64,000 nucleotides of DNA from Deminuibacter soli (GTDB taxonomy: Bacteria > Bacteroidota > Bacteroidia > Chitinophagales > Chitinophagaceae), in the NCBI RefSeq assembly GCF_003412455.1, contig NZ_QTJU01000001.1, positions 1,116,001-1,180,000 on the forward strand. Reading direction: 5' to 3'. The notes under the pieces are model-generated. The model was given only the letters and a program-made list of their open reading frames with translations. It was not told the origin of the DNA and searched no databases. Below, piece after piece: positions 55,698 to 64,000 of the stretch. Every line of letters starts with the position of its first letter. Within the stretch, counting starts at the first letter, position 1. Both the position numbers and the translations under genes were made by a program.

Positions 55698-56434
55698 TAC
55701 AGGCAGGTACGTTTTATTTCGGTCCAAAGATCGCGGTAGCATTGAGCAGCATAACTGCTGTTCGCATATTCAAACAGCGGTTGCTGGTGTACGCCCATTT
55801 TTTCCACATCGCTGAGGTAGGGAATATAGTTTTTAAAGAACACATTGTTTTTATAAAACTGCTGCACGGTTTCGTGGTGCAGGTTTTTACGGTGATCTAC
55901 CATGCTGAAGAAACATTTGATCTTCTCGGTATGCAGGTCATTGTCTTTAAAATATTCGAGAATAGTATCGTACGAGCGGATAGATAAAGTGGTGGGTATG
56001 TTGGGCATCAGCACCCAGTCTGCCGCATGAAATATGTTTTCGTGCAACAGTGATATGCCGGGCGGACAATCAAGAAATATAACGTCGTAAGATTTTAAAC
56101 CCGCGAGCAGGTTCCTGAGCCTTTTCTTGCTTTGTTTGGCTTCGTCCAGTATAATATCTGCATGCCTTGCAGAAAGATCTGCGGGTATCACCCAAAGGTT
56201 CTCAAATTCAGATCCATGAGCAGCTTCCTGGATATCGAGTTCTTCTGTAAAAATTTTGCGGGTTGCATTTTTCACAGCTGTTTCCGTATGAAAATAGAAG
56301 CTTGCTGCACCCTGCGGATCAAGATCCCATACCAGCGTCTTCATCCCATCTGCAGCAGCAAGATAAGCCAGGTTAACGGTGGCTGCGGTTTTTCCTACGC
56401 CACCCTTCAAATTATACAAGGCGAGAGAGGTCAT
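55697..56434 (-). CDS. ParA/MinD-type ATPase
   Basis: 245 residues from ATG 56434. A deviant Walker A KGGVGKT at residues 10-16, then LVWDLDPQGAASFYF, and Walker B YDVIFLDCPPGIS. This is the ParA family, which positions DNA or protein cargo. No parB or centromere-like site is adjacent (the parS cluster is 30 kb away), so it is an orphan. The stop overlaps the AsmA-like start. It might place or regulate the envelope protein rather than segregate DNA; this is inference. Confidence 0.87.
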   Translation of the reverse strand: MTSLALYNLKGGVGKTAATVNLAYLAAADGMKTLVWDLDPQGAASFYFHTETAVKNATRKIFTEELDIQEAAHGSEFENLWVIPADLSARHADIILDEAKQSKKRLRNLLAGLKSYDVIFLDCPPGISLLHENIFHAADWVLMPNIPTTLSIRSYDTILEYFKDNDLHTEKIKCFFSMVDHRKNLHHETVQQFYKNNVFFKNYIPYLSDVEKMGVHQQPLFEYANSSYAAQCYRDLWTEIKRTCL

Positions 56435-56559
56435 ATCCGATTTTTTATAATGGAATATACGAAAAGCAGGCCGAAGCACCTTATAACCAGGGCTTAAATA
56501 AAAAACCGGGCAAACGGTTTAAAGCCATTTGCCCGGTTTAAGGAAGCATACAAATGCGG

Positions 56560-57861
56560 TTATTGCCGCAAACCGGCCTTGTACCCTTTCACTGCATAAA
56601 ACAGGATAAACAGGTAACAGGGCAGCAGCAAAACATACGCGTGGCGTGTATCCCAAACCTCGGCCAGTTTGCCGTACAACAGTGGCAACACGGCGCCGCC
56701 GGCTATGGCCATAATCAGCAAAGCCGAACCTGTTTTGGTAAACCTGCCCAAACCATGAATGGCCAGCGGAAAAATAGCTGGCCACATTAATGAATTGGCG
56801 AGACCGAGTAAGGCGATAAACGCCACAGACAAATAACCCTGCGTAACAATGGCCAATACAGCAAATGCCACACCTGCTATGGAACAATACTGCAAAGCTT
56901 TTTGCTGGCTCAGGTACCTGGGAATGGCAACAATGCCAATCACATAACCCACCAGCATACAGGCCAGTGTGCCCTGTGTAAAAAAGCGCGCATTTGAAAG
57001 CGGTATGCCCAGTGATTTGCCGTAGTTGATAATGGTATCGCCTGCCATTACTTCAACCCCTACATACAAAAACAAAGTAATAACGCCCAGCACCAGGTGC
57101 GGGAACTGGAATACACTCGTTTTACCGGTGTTGTGATCGGGCACTGCGGCATCCGCACCATCATCATTGATATCGGGAAGTGAGGAGCGCAATACGGCAA
57201 CGGCCAGTATTACCAAAGCAATGGTGATAATGATATAAGGATTGATCACCCTCCCGGCCAGCTCGCTGAGTGTGGCTTCGCGGGTAGCGGCGTCCATTTG
57301 CAGCAATTTTTTCTCCAGTCCGTCGGCATCACTTAAAGCGATGTAACCGAATATTAAACCGGCGAGTATGCCTGCCACTTTATTACAGATGCCCATAATG
57401 CTGATGCGGGTGGCAGCACTTTCGTGCGGGCCAAGTATAGCAACATACGGATTGGAAGCGGTTTGCAACAGGGCAAGACCAGTGCCTATAATGAACAGGC
57501 CAACGAGAAAAAGATCGAAGCTTCTTGCTTTGGCAGCAGGGATAAAGATAGCGGCGCCAAGGGCCATTACCAGCAAACCCAGGGCCATGCCTTTTTTGTA
57601 ACCTGTTTTTCTTAAAACCAGTGAAGAAGGGACTGCCATAACAGTATAGGCAATAAAAAATGCGGTGGCAACCAGGTACGACTGTACATCAGACTGTAGC
57701 TGGCAGGCAATTTTGAGGTAGGGAATCAGTGTTCCGTTCACCCAGGTAATAAACCCGAAAATAAAGAACAGTGCGCCGATAATCAGCAGTGGTCCCAGCT
57801 GTGTTTTCTTTGCTGTTGTGTTTTTCAATACGTCTTGTTGCAGTTCAATAGTTGTAGACAT
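56560..57861 (-). CDS. FHS-family sugar permease (fucose/glucose/galactose type)
   Basis: 433 residues from ATG 57861 with 12 membrane helices; MFS superfamily, FHS branch. Motifs include FFIFGFITWVNGTLIPYLK near residue 31, FFIAYTVMAVPSSLVLRKTGYKKGM, LLQTASNPYVAILG and LMWPAIFPLAIHGLG. These resemble L-fucose permease and Brucella-type glucose/galactose transporters, which are proton symporters in the inner membrane. Two inverted repeats lie upstream. Confidence 0.87.
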   Translation of the reverse strand: MSTTIELQQDVLKNTTAKKTQLGPLLIIGALFFIFGFITWVNGTLIPYLKIACQLQSDVQSYLVATAFFIAYTVMAVPSSLVLRKTGYKKGMALGLLVMALGAAIFIPAAKARSFDLFLVGLFIIGTGLALLQTASNPYVAILGPHESAATRISIMGICNKVAGILAGLIFGYIALSDADGLEKKLLQMDAATREATLSELAGRVINPYIIITIALVILAVAVLRSSLPDINDDGADAAVPDHNTGKTSVFQFPHLVLGVITLFLYVGVEVMAGDTIINYGKSLGIPLSNARFFTQGTLACMLVGYVIGIVAIPRYLSQQKALQYCSIAGVAFAVLAIVTQGYLSVAFIALLGLANSLMWPAIFPLAIHGLGRFTKTGSALLIMAIAGGAVLPLLYGKLAEVWDTRHAYVLLLPCYLFILFYAVKGYKAGLRQ

Positions 57862-58165
57862 TGGCTCGTTTGGTTTTGGCTTGTAGAAAATTGGGCAGGG
57901 CGAACATTTAACAGTAGTATCTGCCGGGGGCAAATTGTAATGAAGATAATTGCCGCGGAGCAAGCGGCCAATAAAAAAAGAATAACTAATATTTGTTAGT
58001 CTGAAAAAATGCCCTTTTCTTTGCCATCCGTTAACGAAACATTAACGGAATGATTGCCGCCGAAACTAACGATTGCTTGTATTGTTTGCTTGCCTGAAAA
58101 ATGAACGATCCGACTGATTACCGGACGTTCGTATTCAAAGTTCCTTATGGTTTTTTAAAAAGTAT
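57862..58165. other. Intergenic region upstream of the sugar permease
   Basis: About 300 bp between the permease start and the uvrB-side terminator, without a gene. It holds two inverted repeats that could be operators: ACTAA(TATTTG)TTAGT at 57985-58000 and CCGTTAA(CGAAACA)TTAACGG at 58028-58048. No other structure was seen. Confidence 0.5.
58028..58048. promoter_or_regulatory. Inverted repeat, possible operator
   Basis: CCGTTAA and TTAACGG, perfect seven-base arms around seven bases, about 170 bp upstream of the permease start. Confidence 0.4.
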
Positions 58166-58197
58166 AAAGGGAGCCTGGGTCAACCGGCTCCCTTTTT
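58166..58197. terminator. uvrB terminator
   Basis: AAAGGGAGCC (58166-58175) pairs perfectly with GGCTCCCTTT (58186-58195). It lies 27 bases downstream of the minus-strand uvrB stop and has T tails on both sides. Confidence 0.82.
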
Positions 58198-58223
58198 ATT
58201 GGGGGAAGTGTGTAGTATGCTGT

Positions 58224-60266
58224 TTATGCTTTCATACCCTCCAGCTCTTTCTGCATCCGGAACATCTCATCGCGCAAACGCGCTGCTTCAATAAAATCGA
58301 GATCACGCGCTGCTTTTTCCATTTCCTTTTTCACTTTGCTGATGGCTTTTTCCATTTGCGGAATGGTTTTGTACACCACCTGTTCTTCAGCGGCCTGCGA
58401 GGTAACAATATCGCGATCTGCAGGGATGGCATATGCACTTTTTTCGTCAAAGCCCTTAATATCCAGAACAGAAGTTTGTTTCATAATCTGTTCAATAGAT
58501 TTTTTCACGGTTTTGGGAACAATACCATGTGCGAGGTTGTGGGCAATTTGTTTTTCACGGCGGCGATCTGTTTCATCTATGGTACGCTGCATGCTTTCAG
58601 TCATGGTATCGGCGTAGAATATTACCAGCCCATCTGCATTACGCGCTGCACGGCCTGCCGTTTGCGTTAATGATTTTTCATTGCGCAGAAAACCTTCCTT
58701 GTCTGCATCAAGAATAGCCACCAGTGACACTTCCGGTAAATCCAACCCTTCGCGCAGCAGGTTTACGCCCACCAGCACATCAATTTCGCCCAGGCGCAGC
58801 TGACGCAGTATTTCCACCCTTTCCAGGGTATCTACATCGCTGTGTATGTACTTTGATTTGATGTTGATGCGGTGCAGGTATTTATCCATTTCTTCGGCCA
58901 TGCGTTTGGTAAGGGTAGTCACCAGCACGCGGTCGCCTTTTTTTACCCGTTTGTCAATTTCATCGAGCAGGTCATCAATCTGGTTAATACTGGGGCGTAT
59001 TTCAATGGGCGGCTCCAGCAGGCCTGTGGGGCGAACCACCTGTTCTACCACCACACCGCCGGTTGATTCCAGCTCGTAATCGCCTGGTGTGGCGCTCACA
59101 AATACCGTTTGGCCAACCATGCTTTCAAACTCATGAAAGTTAAGCGGACGGTTATCGAGTGCGCTGGGCAGCCTGAATCCGTAATCTACCAGTACCAGTT
59201 TGCGGCTGCGGTCACCGCCGTACATGCCTGCAATCTGCGGAACAGTCTGGTGGCTTTCATCAATCATACACACAAAATCCTTCGGGAAATAATCCAGCAA
59301 ACAGAATGGCCTGGCACCGGGGTTACGCCTGTCGAAAAACCGGGAATAGTTTTCGATGCCGTTGCAATACCCCAGCTCGCGGATCATTTCAAGGTCGTAC
59401 TGTACACGTTCTTTGATGCGCTGGGCTTCAATGAGCTTGCCCATGCGGGTAAAGTATTCGGTTTGCTGCATCATTTCATCCTGTATCTCGTACATAATCT
59501 GCTGCTGCATATTTTTTGGTGCGAGGTACAGGTTGGCCGGGAAGATGGCGGCATTGTCCAGCGGACTGATGCGTTTGGACGTGTTGATCTCAATACTTTC
59601 CAGCTCTTCAATTTCATCGCCGAAGAATGTTATGCGGTAACCATAGTCGGCATACGGCAGGTTAATATCCACAGTGTCACCTTTTACGCGGAAGGTGCCG
59701 CGTTTAAAATCTACCTGTGTGCGTGAGTACAAACTGTTCACGAGTGCATGCAGGAAAGCCTGGCGTGAAATAACCTGCCCGCGCTGAATACGGATAATGC
59801 CGTTTTCAAACTCGGTGGGGTTACCCATACCGTAAATACAGCTCACGCTCGCCACCACCACAATATCGCGGCGGCCGGTAAGCAGCTGGCTGGTAGCCTG
59901 CAGGCGCAGCTTGTCCAGCTCTTCGTTAATGCTTAAGTCTTTTTCTATGTAAGTATCACTCACCGGCATATAGGCTTCCGGCTGGTAATAATCGTAGTAG
60001 CTTACAAAATAGCCTACGGCATTTTCAGGGAAAAACTGTTTAAACTCACCATACAGCTGCGCCACCAGCGTTTTGTTGTGTGTGAGTACCAGTGTGGGCC
60101 TTTGAATATTGGCAATCACATTGGCCATGGTAAAGGTTTTTCCTGAACCTGTAACACCCAGCAGGGTTTGAAATCGCTCACCATTTTGTAAACCCTCGGT
60201 GAGCTGTGCAATGGCGGCAGGCTGATCACCGGATGGCTGGTAAGCAGAATGTAATTTAAATGGCAT
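58224..60266 (-). CDS. uvrB: Excinuclease ABC subunit B
   Basis: 680 residues from ATG 60266; a long in-frame extension upstream is not part of the family. UvrB takes damaged DNA from UvrA and recruits UvrC. Walker A GVTGSGKTFTMANV at about 39-52, the beta-hairpin YYDYYQPEAYMP, DESHQTVPQ, helicase motif VI QTAGRAARN and a C-terminal UVR domain (KEMEKAARDLDFIEAARLRDEM). Full length. It is divergent from treZ. Confidence 0.96.
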   Translation of the reverse strand: MPFKLHSAYQPSGDQPAAIAQLTEGLQNGERFQTLLGVTGSGKTFTMANVIANIQRPTLVLTHNKTLVAQLYGEFKQFFPENAVGYFVSYYDYYQPEAYMPVSDTYIEKDLSINEELDKLRLQATSQLLTGRRDIVVVASVSCIYGMGNPTEFENGIIRIQRGQVISRQAFLHALVNSLYSRTQVDFKRGTFRVKGDTVDINLPYADYGYRITFFGDEIEELESIEINTSKRISPLDNAAIFPANLYLAPKNMQQQIMYEIQDEMMQQTEYFTRMGKLIEAQRIKERVQYDLEMIRELGYCNGIENYSRFFDRRNPGARPFCLLDYFPKDFVCMIDESHQTVPQIAGMYGGDRSRKLVLVDYGFRLPSALDNRPLNFHEFESMVGQTVFVSATPGDYELESTGGVVVEQVVRPTGLLEPPIEIRPSINQIDDLLDEIDKRVKKGDRVLVTTLTKRMAEEMDKYLHRINIKSKYIHSDVDTLERVEILRQLRLGEIDVLVGVNLLREGLDLPEVSLVAILDADKEGFLRNEKSLTQTAGRAARNADGLVIFYADTMTESMQRTIDETDRRREKQIAHNLAHGIVPKTVKKSIEQIMKQTSVLDIKGFDEKSAYAIPADRDIVTSQAAEEQVVYKTIPQMEKAISKVKKEMEKAARDLDFIEAARLRDEMFRMQKELEGMKA

Positions 60267-60431
60267 GTGTTTTCTCCTAGCTGATAAAATTACTAAAAAT
60301 AATAGCAACGCGGAAGGGATTAACAAAATTGATAACGCCCCGTTTGTAGCAAAACTTCCGCAACGGCTGCCTGGTATTTTCGGGTATTCATCTAAAACAC
60401 AGTTTGCACAGAGTTTGTTGCGTTTCGCAAC

Positions 60432-62270
60432 ATGAGCCACCATTCCCTTTATCAGCGCACCGGCGCATTTTATAACCAGAACGGCGATTGTGATTTTGTT
60501 GTATGGGCACCGTTTCGCAAAAAAGTGGATGTGTGTATTACGCATCCGCAACCGCAAACCTGGCCCATGCAGCAGGATGATTTCGGTTATTGGTCAGTTA
60601 CCCTTCCCATTGCACCGGGTGCACGGTATGTGTTTATACTGGATGGCGAATTGCAAAGGCCAGATCCCGCATCATTATCGCAGCCCGATAGTGTGCACGG
60701 TGCGTCGGAAGTCGTGAGCCGTGATTTTGAGTGGCATGATGCAGACTGGGCCGGCATTGAAAAGCGCGACCTGGTTATTTACGAATTGCATACCGGCACT
60801 TTTTCTCCTGAACATACTTTTGAGGGCATTATCAATAAGCTTGATTACCTGCAACAGCTGGGCATTACTGCCATTGAATTAATGCCGGTGAACCAGTTTC
60901 CCGGTAAGCGCAACTGGGGATACGATGGCGCATACCCCTTTGCGGTGCAGCACAACTACGGTGGCGTGCAAGGTTTAAAACGGCTGGTTGATGCGGCGCA
61001 CCTGGCAGGCATTGCCGTAATACTCGATGTGGTGTACAATCACCTGGGGCCAGATGGCAATTACCTGAACGATTTCGGCCCGTATTTTACCGATAAATAC
61101 AAAACACCCTGGGGTGCTGCATTGAACTACGATAGTGCCTGGTGCGATGGTGTGCGTAATTACTATCTGCAAAATGCATTGCAGTGGCTGGATGAATTTC
61201 ATATTGACGGGCTGCGAATGGATGCGGTGCATGCCATCTGGGATTTCAGTGCACATCATTTTATGCAGCAACTGAAAGAAGCTGTGCAGGCGCTGGAGCA
61301 GCAAACCGGGAGCAAAAAAATACTGATCGCAGAAATAGACTTAAACAATACCCGCTACATCAACCCTGCAGAAAAAGGCGGCTACAACCTCGATGCGCAG
61401 TGGATAGATGAGTTTCACCATGCAGTGCACAGTGTATTAACCGGTGAAGTGAATGGGTATTATGAAGACTTTGGTAAAATGCTGCATATTGAAAAGGCCT
61501 TTCGCGATACCTATGTGTACAATGGCAACTACTCTGTGCACCGCAAAAAAAACTTCGGCTCCTCAGTTGTTGAAAACCCCTATGACCAGTTTGTGGTGTT
61601 TACACAAAATCATGATCAAACAGGCAACCGGTTAATGGGCGACAGGCTGGGCACACTGGTTTCATACGAGGCACTGAAACTGGCAGCTGCCGCTACGCTT
61701 TTATCGCCTTATATTCCGTTGCTGTTTATGGGAGAAGAGTATGGTGAAAAAAATCCGTTCCTGTTTTTTGTAGATCACGAAAATGAGCAGCTTGCTGAAA
61801 TTGTGCGCAAGGGGCGCAGGGAAGAGTTTGCCTATTTTAAGTTCGAGGGTGATTTTCCTGATCCGCAGGATGTAAGCAGTTTTGACAGATCTGTATTGTC
61901 GTGGAATATACAGGAGAACCCTGCAGCTACAATGCTGGCGTATTACCAAACATTGATACAGCTGCGCAAAACGCATACTGCCTTGCAGGGCCGCGGGCGA
62001 AACAGTATGCAGGTACAGGGCTTTGGCGATAGCAAACTGCTGGTACTACAACGAACACATCAGCACAGTGAGTTGCTGATCTGTTTCAACTTTGACAAAG
62101 CGGCTGCCGACTGGGAGCCTGGTGTAAATTTCGCCTTAACCAAATTATTTGATTCCGCTGCAACGGAATGGAACGGTCCCGGCAGTGCAGCTGCATCGCT
62201 GGTGCAACCGGGAGAGCGCATTGAGGTGCAGCCCGAATCTGTTGTGGTATTTGAAAAACACAATCACTAA
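60432..62270 (+). CDS. treZ: Malto-oligosyltrehalose trehalohydrolase
   Basis: 612 residues, GH13. An N-terminal E-set domain (ending near residue 100) is followed by an alpha-amylase barrel with VVYNHLGPDGN, the nucleophile Asp in DGLRMDAVHAI, the Glu in LIAEIDLNN and the NHDQTGNR motif. It releases trehalose from maltooligosyl trehalose. Its partner treY starts three bases after the stop, so the two form the TreYZ route from glycogen or maltodextrin to trehalose. Confidence 0.95.
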   Translation: MSHHSLYQRTGAFYNQNGDCDFVVWAPFRKKVDVCITHPQPQTWPMQQDDFGYWSVTLPIAPGARYVFILDGELQRPDPASLSQPDSVHGASEVVSRDFEWHDADWAGIEKRDLVIYELHTGTFSPEHTFEGIINKLDYLQQLGITAIELMPVNQFPGKRNWGYDGAYPFAVQHNYGGVQGLKRLVDAAHLAGIAVILDVVYNHLGPDGNYLNDFGPYFTDKYKTPWGAALNYDSAWCDGVRNYYLQNALQWLDEFHIDGLRMDAVHAIWDFSAHHFMQQLKEAVQALEQQTGSKKILIAEIDLNNTRYINPAEKGGYNLDAQWIDEFHHAVHSVLTGEVNGYYEDFGKMLHIEKAFRDTYVYNGNYSVHRKKNFGSSVVENPYDQFVVFTQNHDQTGNRLMGDRLGTLVSYEALKLAAAATLLSPYIPLLFMGEEYGEKNPFLFFVDHENEQLAEIVRKGRREEFAYFKFEGDFPDPQDVSSFDRSVLSWNIQENPAATMLAYYQTLIQLRKTHTALQGRGRNSMQVQGFGDSKLLVLQRTHQHSELLICFNFDKAAADWEPGVNFALTKLFDSAATEWNGPGSAAASLVQPGERIEVQPESVVVFEKHNH

Positions 62271-62273
62271 TCT

Positions 62274-64000
62274 ATGAAAGTTCCCATTGCTACATATCGC
62301 GTTCAGCTGCACAGTGGTTTTACGTTCCGCGACCTGAAGCAAATATTGCCTTATCTCAAACAGCTCGGCATCAGCACTATTTATGCATCGCCCATTACCA
62401 CCGCGGTAAAAGGCAGTATGCACGGCTATGATGTTACAGACCCGCTGGTGATTAATCCTGAAATAGGTACCAGGCAAGAGCTGGAAGAAATCAACGGGCA
62501 GCTGAAGGCATACAATATGAGCTGGCTGCAGGATATTGTGCCCAACCACATGGCGTTCAGTAGTGACAATGCCCGCCTTAATGATGTGCTGGAAAGGGGC
62601 GGTCATTCTGCCTATCACCGCTTTTTCGATATCAACTGGCACCACCCCAACCCTGAAATCTGCGGTAAGCTGATGGTACCATTTCTTGGCTCGAATGCAG
62701 AAGAGGCTGTTGATAAAAAAGAAATACAATTGCAATGGCTGCATAATAAATGCGTGGTAAAGTATTTCGACAATGTGTACCCGCTCTCCTTTCCTGCCTA
62801 CCGCATTTTGCAATCCTATGCTTCCTCCGGTCCGCAGCAGGGCATCGATTATTTAAACAGCCACCCGGATGCACTGAAACATTTGCTGCAGCAACAGTTT
62901 TACCTGTTAAGCTGGTGGAAAAAAGCTGAGTTGCAGATGAATTACCGGCGCTTTTTTACCGTGAACAGTTTAATATGCCTGCGCATGGAAGACAAAGCCG
63001 TATTTGATGAATACCACCCGCTGATTATTGATTTGTATAAAAAAGGACTGATACAGGGCGTGCGCATTGATCATATCGACGGGCTGTATAACCCCGCTGC
63101 ATACGTAGAGCAATTGCGTAAGGCATTGGGTGATGATGCCTATATTATTGCTGAGAAAATATTGGAGTACAGTGAACAGTTGCCGCGCAATTGGGCATTA
63201 CAGGGCACCAGCGGGTACGAATTCCTGGCATTTACAGCACAACTGCTTACCAACAAAAAAGGAAGTGCGGAACTGTGTACATTTTACCAGTCGCTGGTGC
63301 CTGCTACACCAGCCTACAACGATATGGTGTTTGAAAAAAAGCATCATTTCCTGCTCGATCAGATGAATGGGGAGCTGGATAACCTGTTAGGCCTGGCCGC
63401 AACATTGCAATTGGTGAAAGAAGAGGATGATACCGAGGAGCTGAAAGAAGCGTTGGGCATGTGGATGGCAGCTTTCCCGGTGTACCGTATTTACCCGGAT
63501 GCATTTCCGCTTGATGCTGCCTCGCAACAACTGATGGATATAGCTATGGAACGTGCGCAACCCAAGGCGCCCTCCCTGCAGCACGGGTGGAAATTACTGC
63601 AAGCCATTCTTACACCGGAAGGTAATGCGCAGGATGGCCCAAAGCTGCTGTTCCTGAAAAGACTGATGCAGTTTACCGGTCCGCTGGCTGCAAAGGGAGT
63701 GGAAGACACCACGTTTTATGTGTACAACCCATTGATCGCGCACAATGAAGTAGGCGATAGTCCTGCGCAGCTGGGCATCAGTATAGAAGATTTTCACAGC
63801 AAAATGAAGGCGCGCCAGCAGCATACGCCGCTTTCCATTAACACGAGTTCTACCCATGATACCAAGCGTGGTGAAGATGCGCGTATGCGTATTGCCGTGT
63901 TAAGTGAACATGCAGCTGAATGGATAAAGGCCGTTACGCATTGGCAACAGGTAAATGAACCGTTGTTGCAGGTGGTAAATGGTAAACGTGCACCATCGGC
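62274..64000 (+). CDS. treY: Maltooligosyl trehalose synthase (3' end cut off)
   Basis: The frame opens at ATG 62274 and stays open to the window end, giving 575 full codons. GH13 signatures include ATYRVQLHSGFTFRDL at the start, STIYASPI, LQDIVPNHMAF, VRIDHIDGLYNP with the nucleophile Asp, and the late NTSSTHDTKRGEDARMR. It isomerises the reducing-end bond of maltodextrins to an alpha,alpha-1,1 link. It is cotranscribed with treZ. Confidence 0.95.
   Translation, partial: MKVPIATYRVQLHSGFTFRDLKQILPYLKQLGISTIYASPITTAVKGSMHGYDVTDPLVINPEIGTRQELEEINGQLKAYNMSWLQDIVPNHMAFSSDNARLNDVLERGGHSAYHRFFDINWHHPNPEICGKLMVPFLGSNAEEAVDKKEIQLQWLHNKCVVKYFDNVYPLSFPAYRILQSYASSGPQQGIDYLNSHPDALKHLLQQQFYLLSWWKKAELQMNYRRFFTVNSLICLRMEDKAVFDEYHPLIIDLYKKGLIQGVRIDHIDGLYNPAAYVEQLRKALGDDAYIIAEKILEYSEQLPRNWALQGTSGYEFLAFTAQLLTNKKGSAELCTFYQSLVPATPAYNDMVFEKKHHFLLDQMNGELDNLLGLAATLQLVKEEDDTEELKEALGMWMAAFPVYRIYPDAFPLDAASQQLMDIAMERAQPKAPSLQHGWKLLQAILTPEGNAQDGPKLLFLKRLMQFTGPLAAKGVEDTTFYVYNPLIAHNEVGDSPAQLGISIEDFHSKMKARQQHTPLSINTSSTHDTKRGEDARMRIAVLSEHAAEWIKAVTHWQQVNEPLLQVVNGKRAPS

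Noticed and set aside
60267-60557. Upstream extension of uvrB
   Set aside because: The family N-terminus begins at MPFKLHSAYQPSGDQP; the extension lacks similarity and covers the treZ-uvrB promoter region.
1-64000. CRISPR arrays, insertion sequences or prophage genes
   Set aside because: No regularly spaced repeats, transposases, integrases or phage structural genes were recognised.

Overview
The window is a chromosomal segment from a member of the Bacteroidota, most likely family Chitinophagaceae. The evidence is a type A C-terminal secretion (T9SS) domain, DUF2480, an FHS-type sugar permease, standalone DUF72 proteins, lipoproteins with short lipoboxes, a YbeY with the divergent third zinc ligand, and repeated TAnnTTTG promoter -7 elements. 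Most genes are housekeeping and look native. The one clearly foreign block is an AT-rich restriction-modification island at about 3.1-6.6 kb.

Layout. 1-3.06 kb: the 5' end of rho (minus strand), asnS behind a candidate attenuator, a DUF3050 protein and tRNA-Phe. 3.1-6.6 kb: a putative PD-(D/E)XK nuclease (minus), then a beta-class DNA methyltransferase overlapping an AlwI-family restriction enzyme (plus). 6.8-14.5 kb: a lipoprotein, a DinB protein, small membrane proteins, an AraC regulator upstream of a beta-propeller protein and an amidohydrolase, and a nucleoid protein of the NdpA family. 14.6-17.7 kb: DUF72, mannose-1-phosphate guanylyltransferase and arabinose-5-phosphate isomerase, the last two feeding surface polysaccharide and KDO synthesis. 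17.9-24.5 kb: recQ, a lone ExbD, an orphan sorting-domain-like protein, a 2OG-Fe(II) oxygenase, a chromate-family transporter, nadD and a FeoA domain.

24.5-32.9 kb holds the replication-associated signals. There are three perfect parS palindromes upstream of mnmG, a three-gene surface/secretion cluster, nadA, and a 594-bp gap between divergent nadA and the PpiC-type foldase gene. That gap carries three perfect DnaA boxes, several near matches, an AT-rich flank and a split parS-like palindrome. It is the best oriC candidate in the window.

35-47.7 kb: DUF2480, a corA/yccF/sodium-proton antiporter run, an OmpA lipoprotein, an aldo/keto reductase, a META lipoprotein, a second DUF72, a DMT exporter with its Lrp regulator, tRNA-Gln, two tandem AhpD-like proteins, an esterase and a membrane protein. 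47.8-58 kb: a UvrD/PcrA helicase, ahpC-ahpD, a NifU-type protein, a ParA-like ATPase translationally coupled to a large AsmA-like protein, and a sugar permease. 58.2-64 kb: uvrB and a treZ-treY operon (trehalose from maltodextrins); treY runs off the window end.

CDS starts were chosen from family N-termini, so several are shorter than the longest open frame. Promoter, attenuator, oriC and parS calls come from reading motifs and base pairing by eye. No alignment, skew plot or database search was run.
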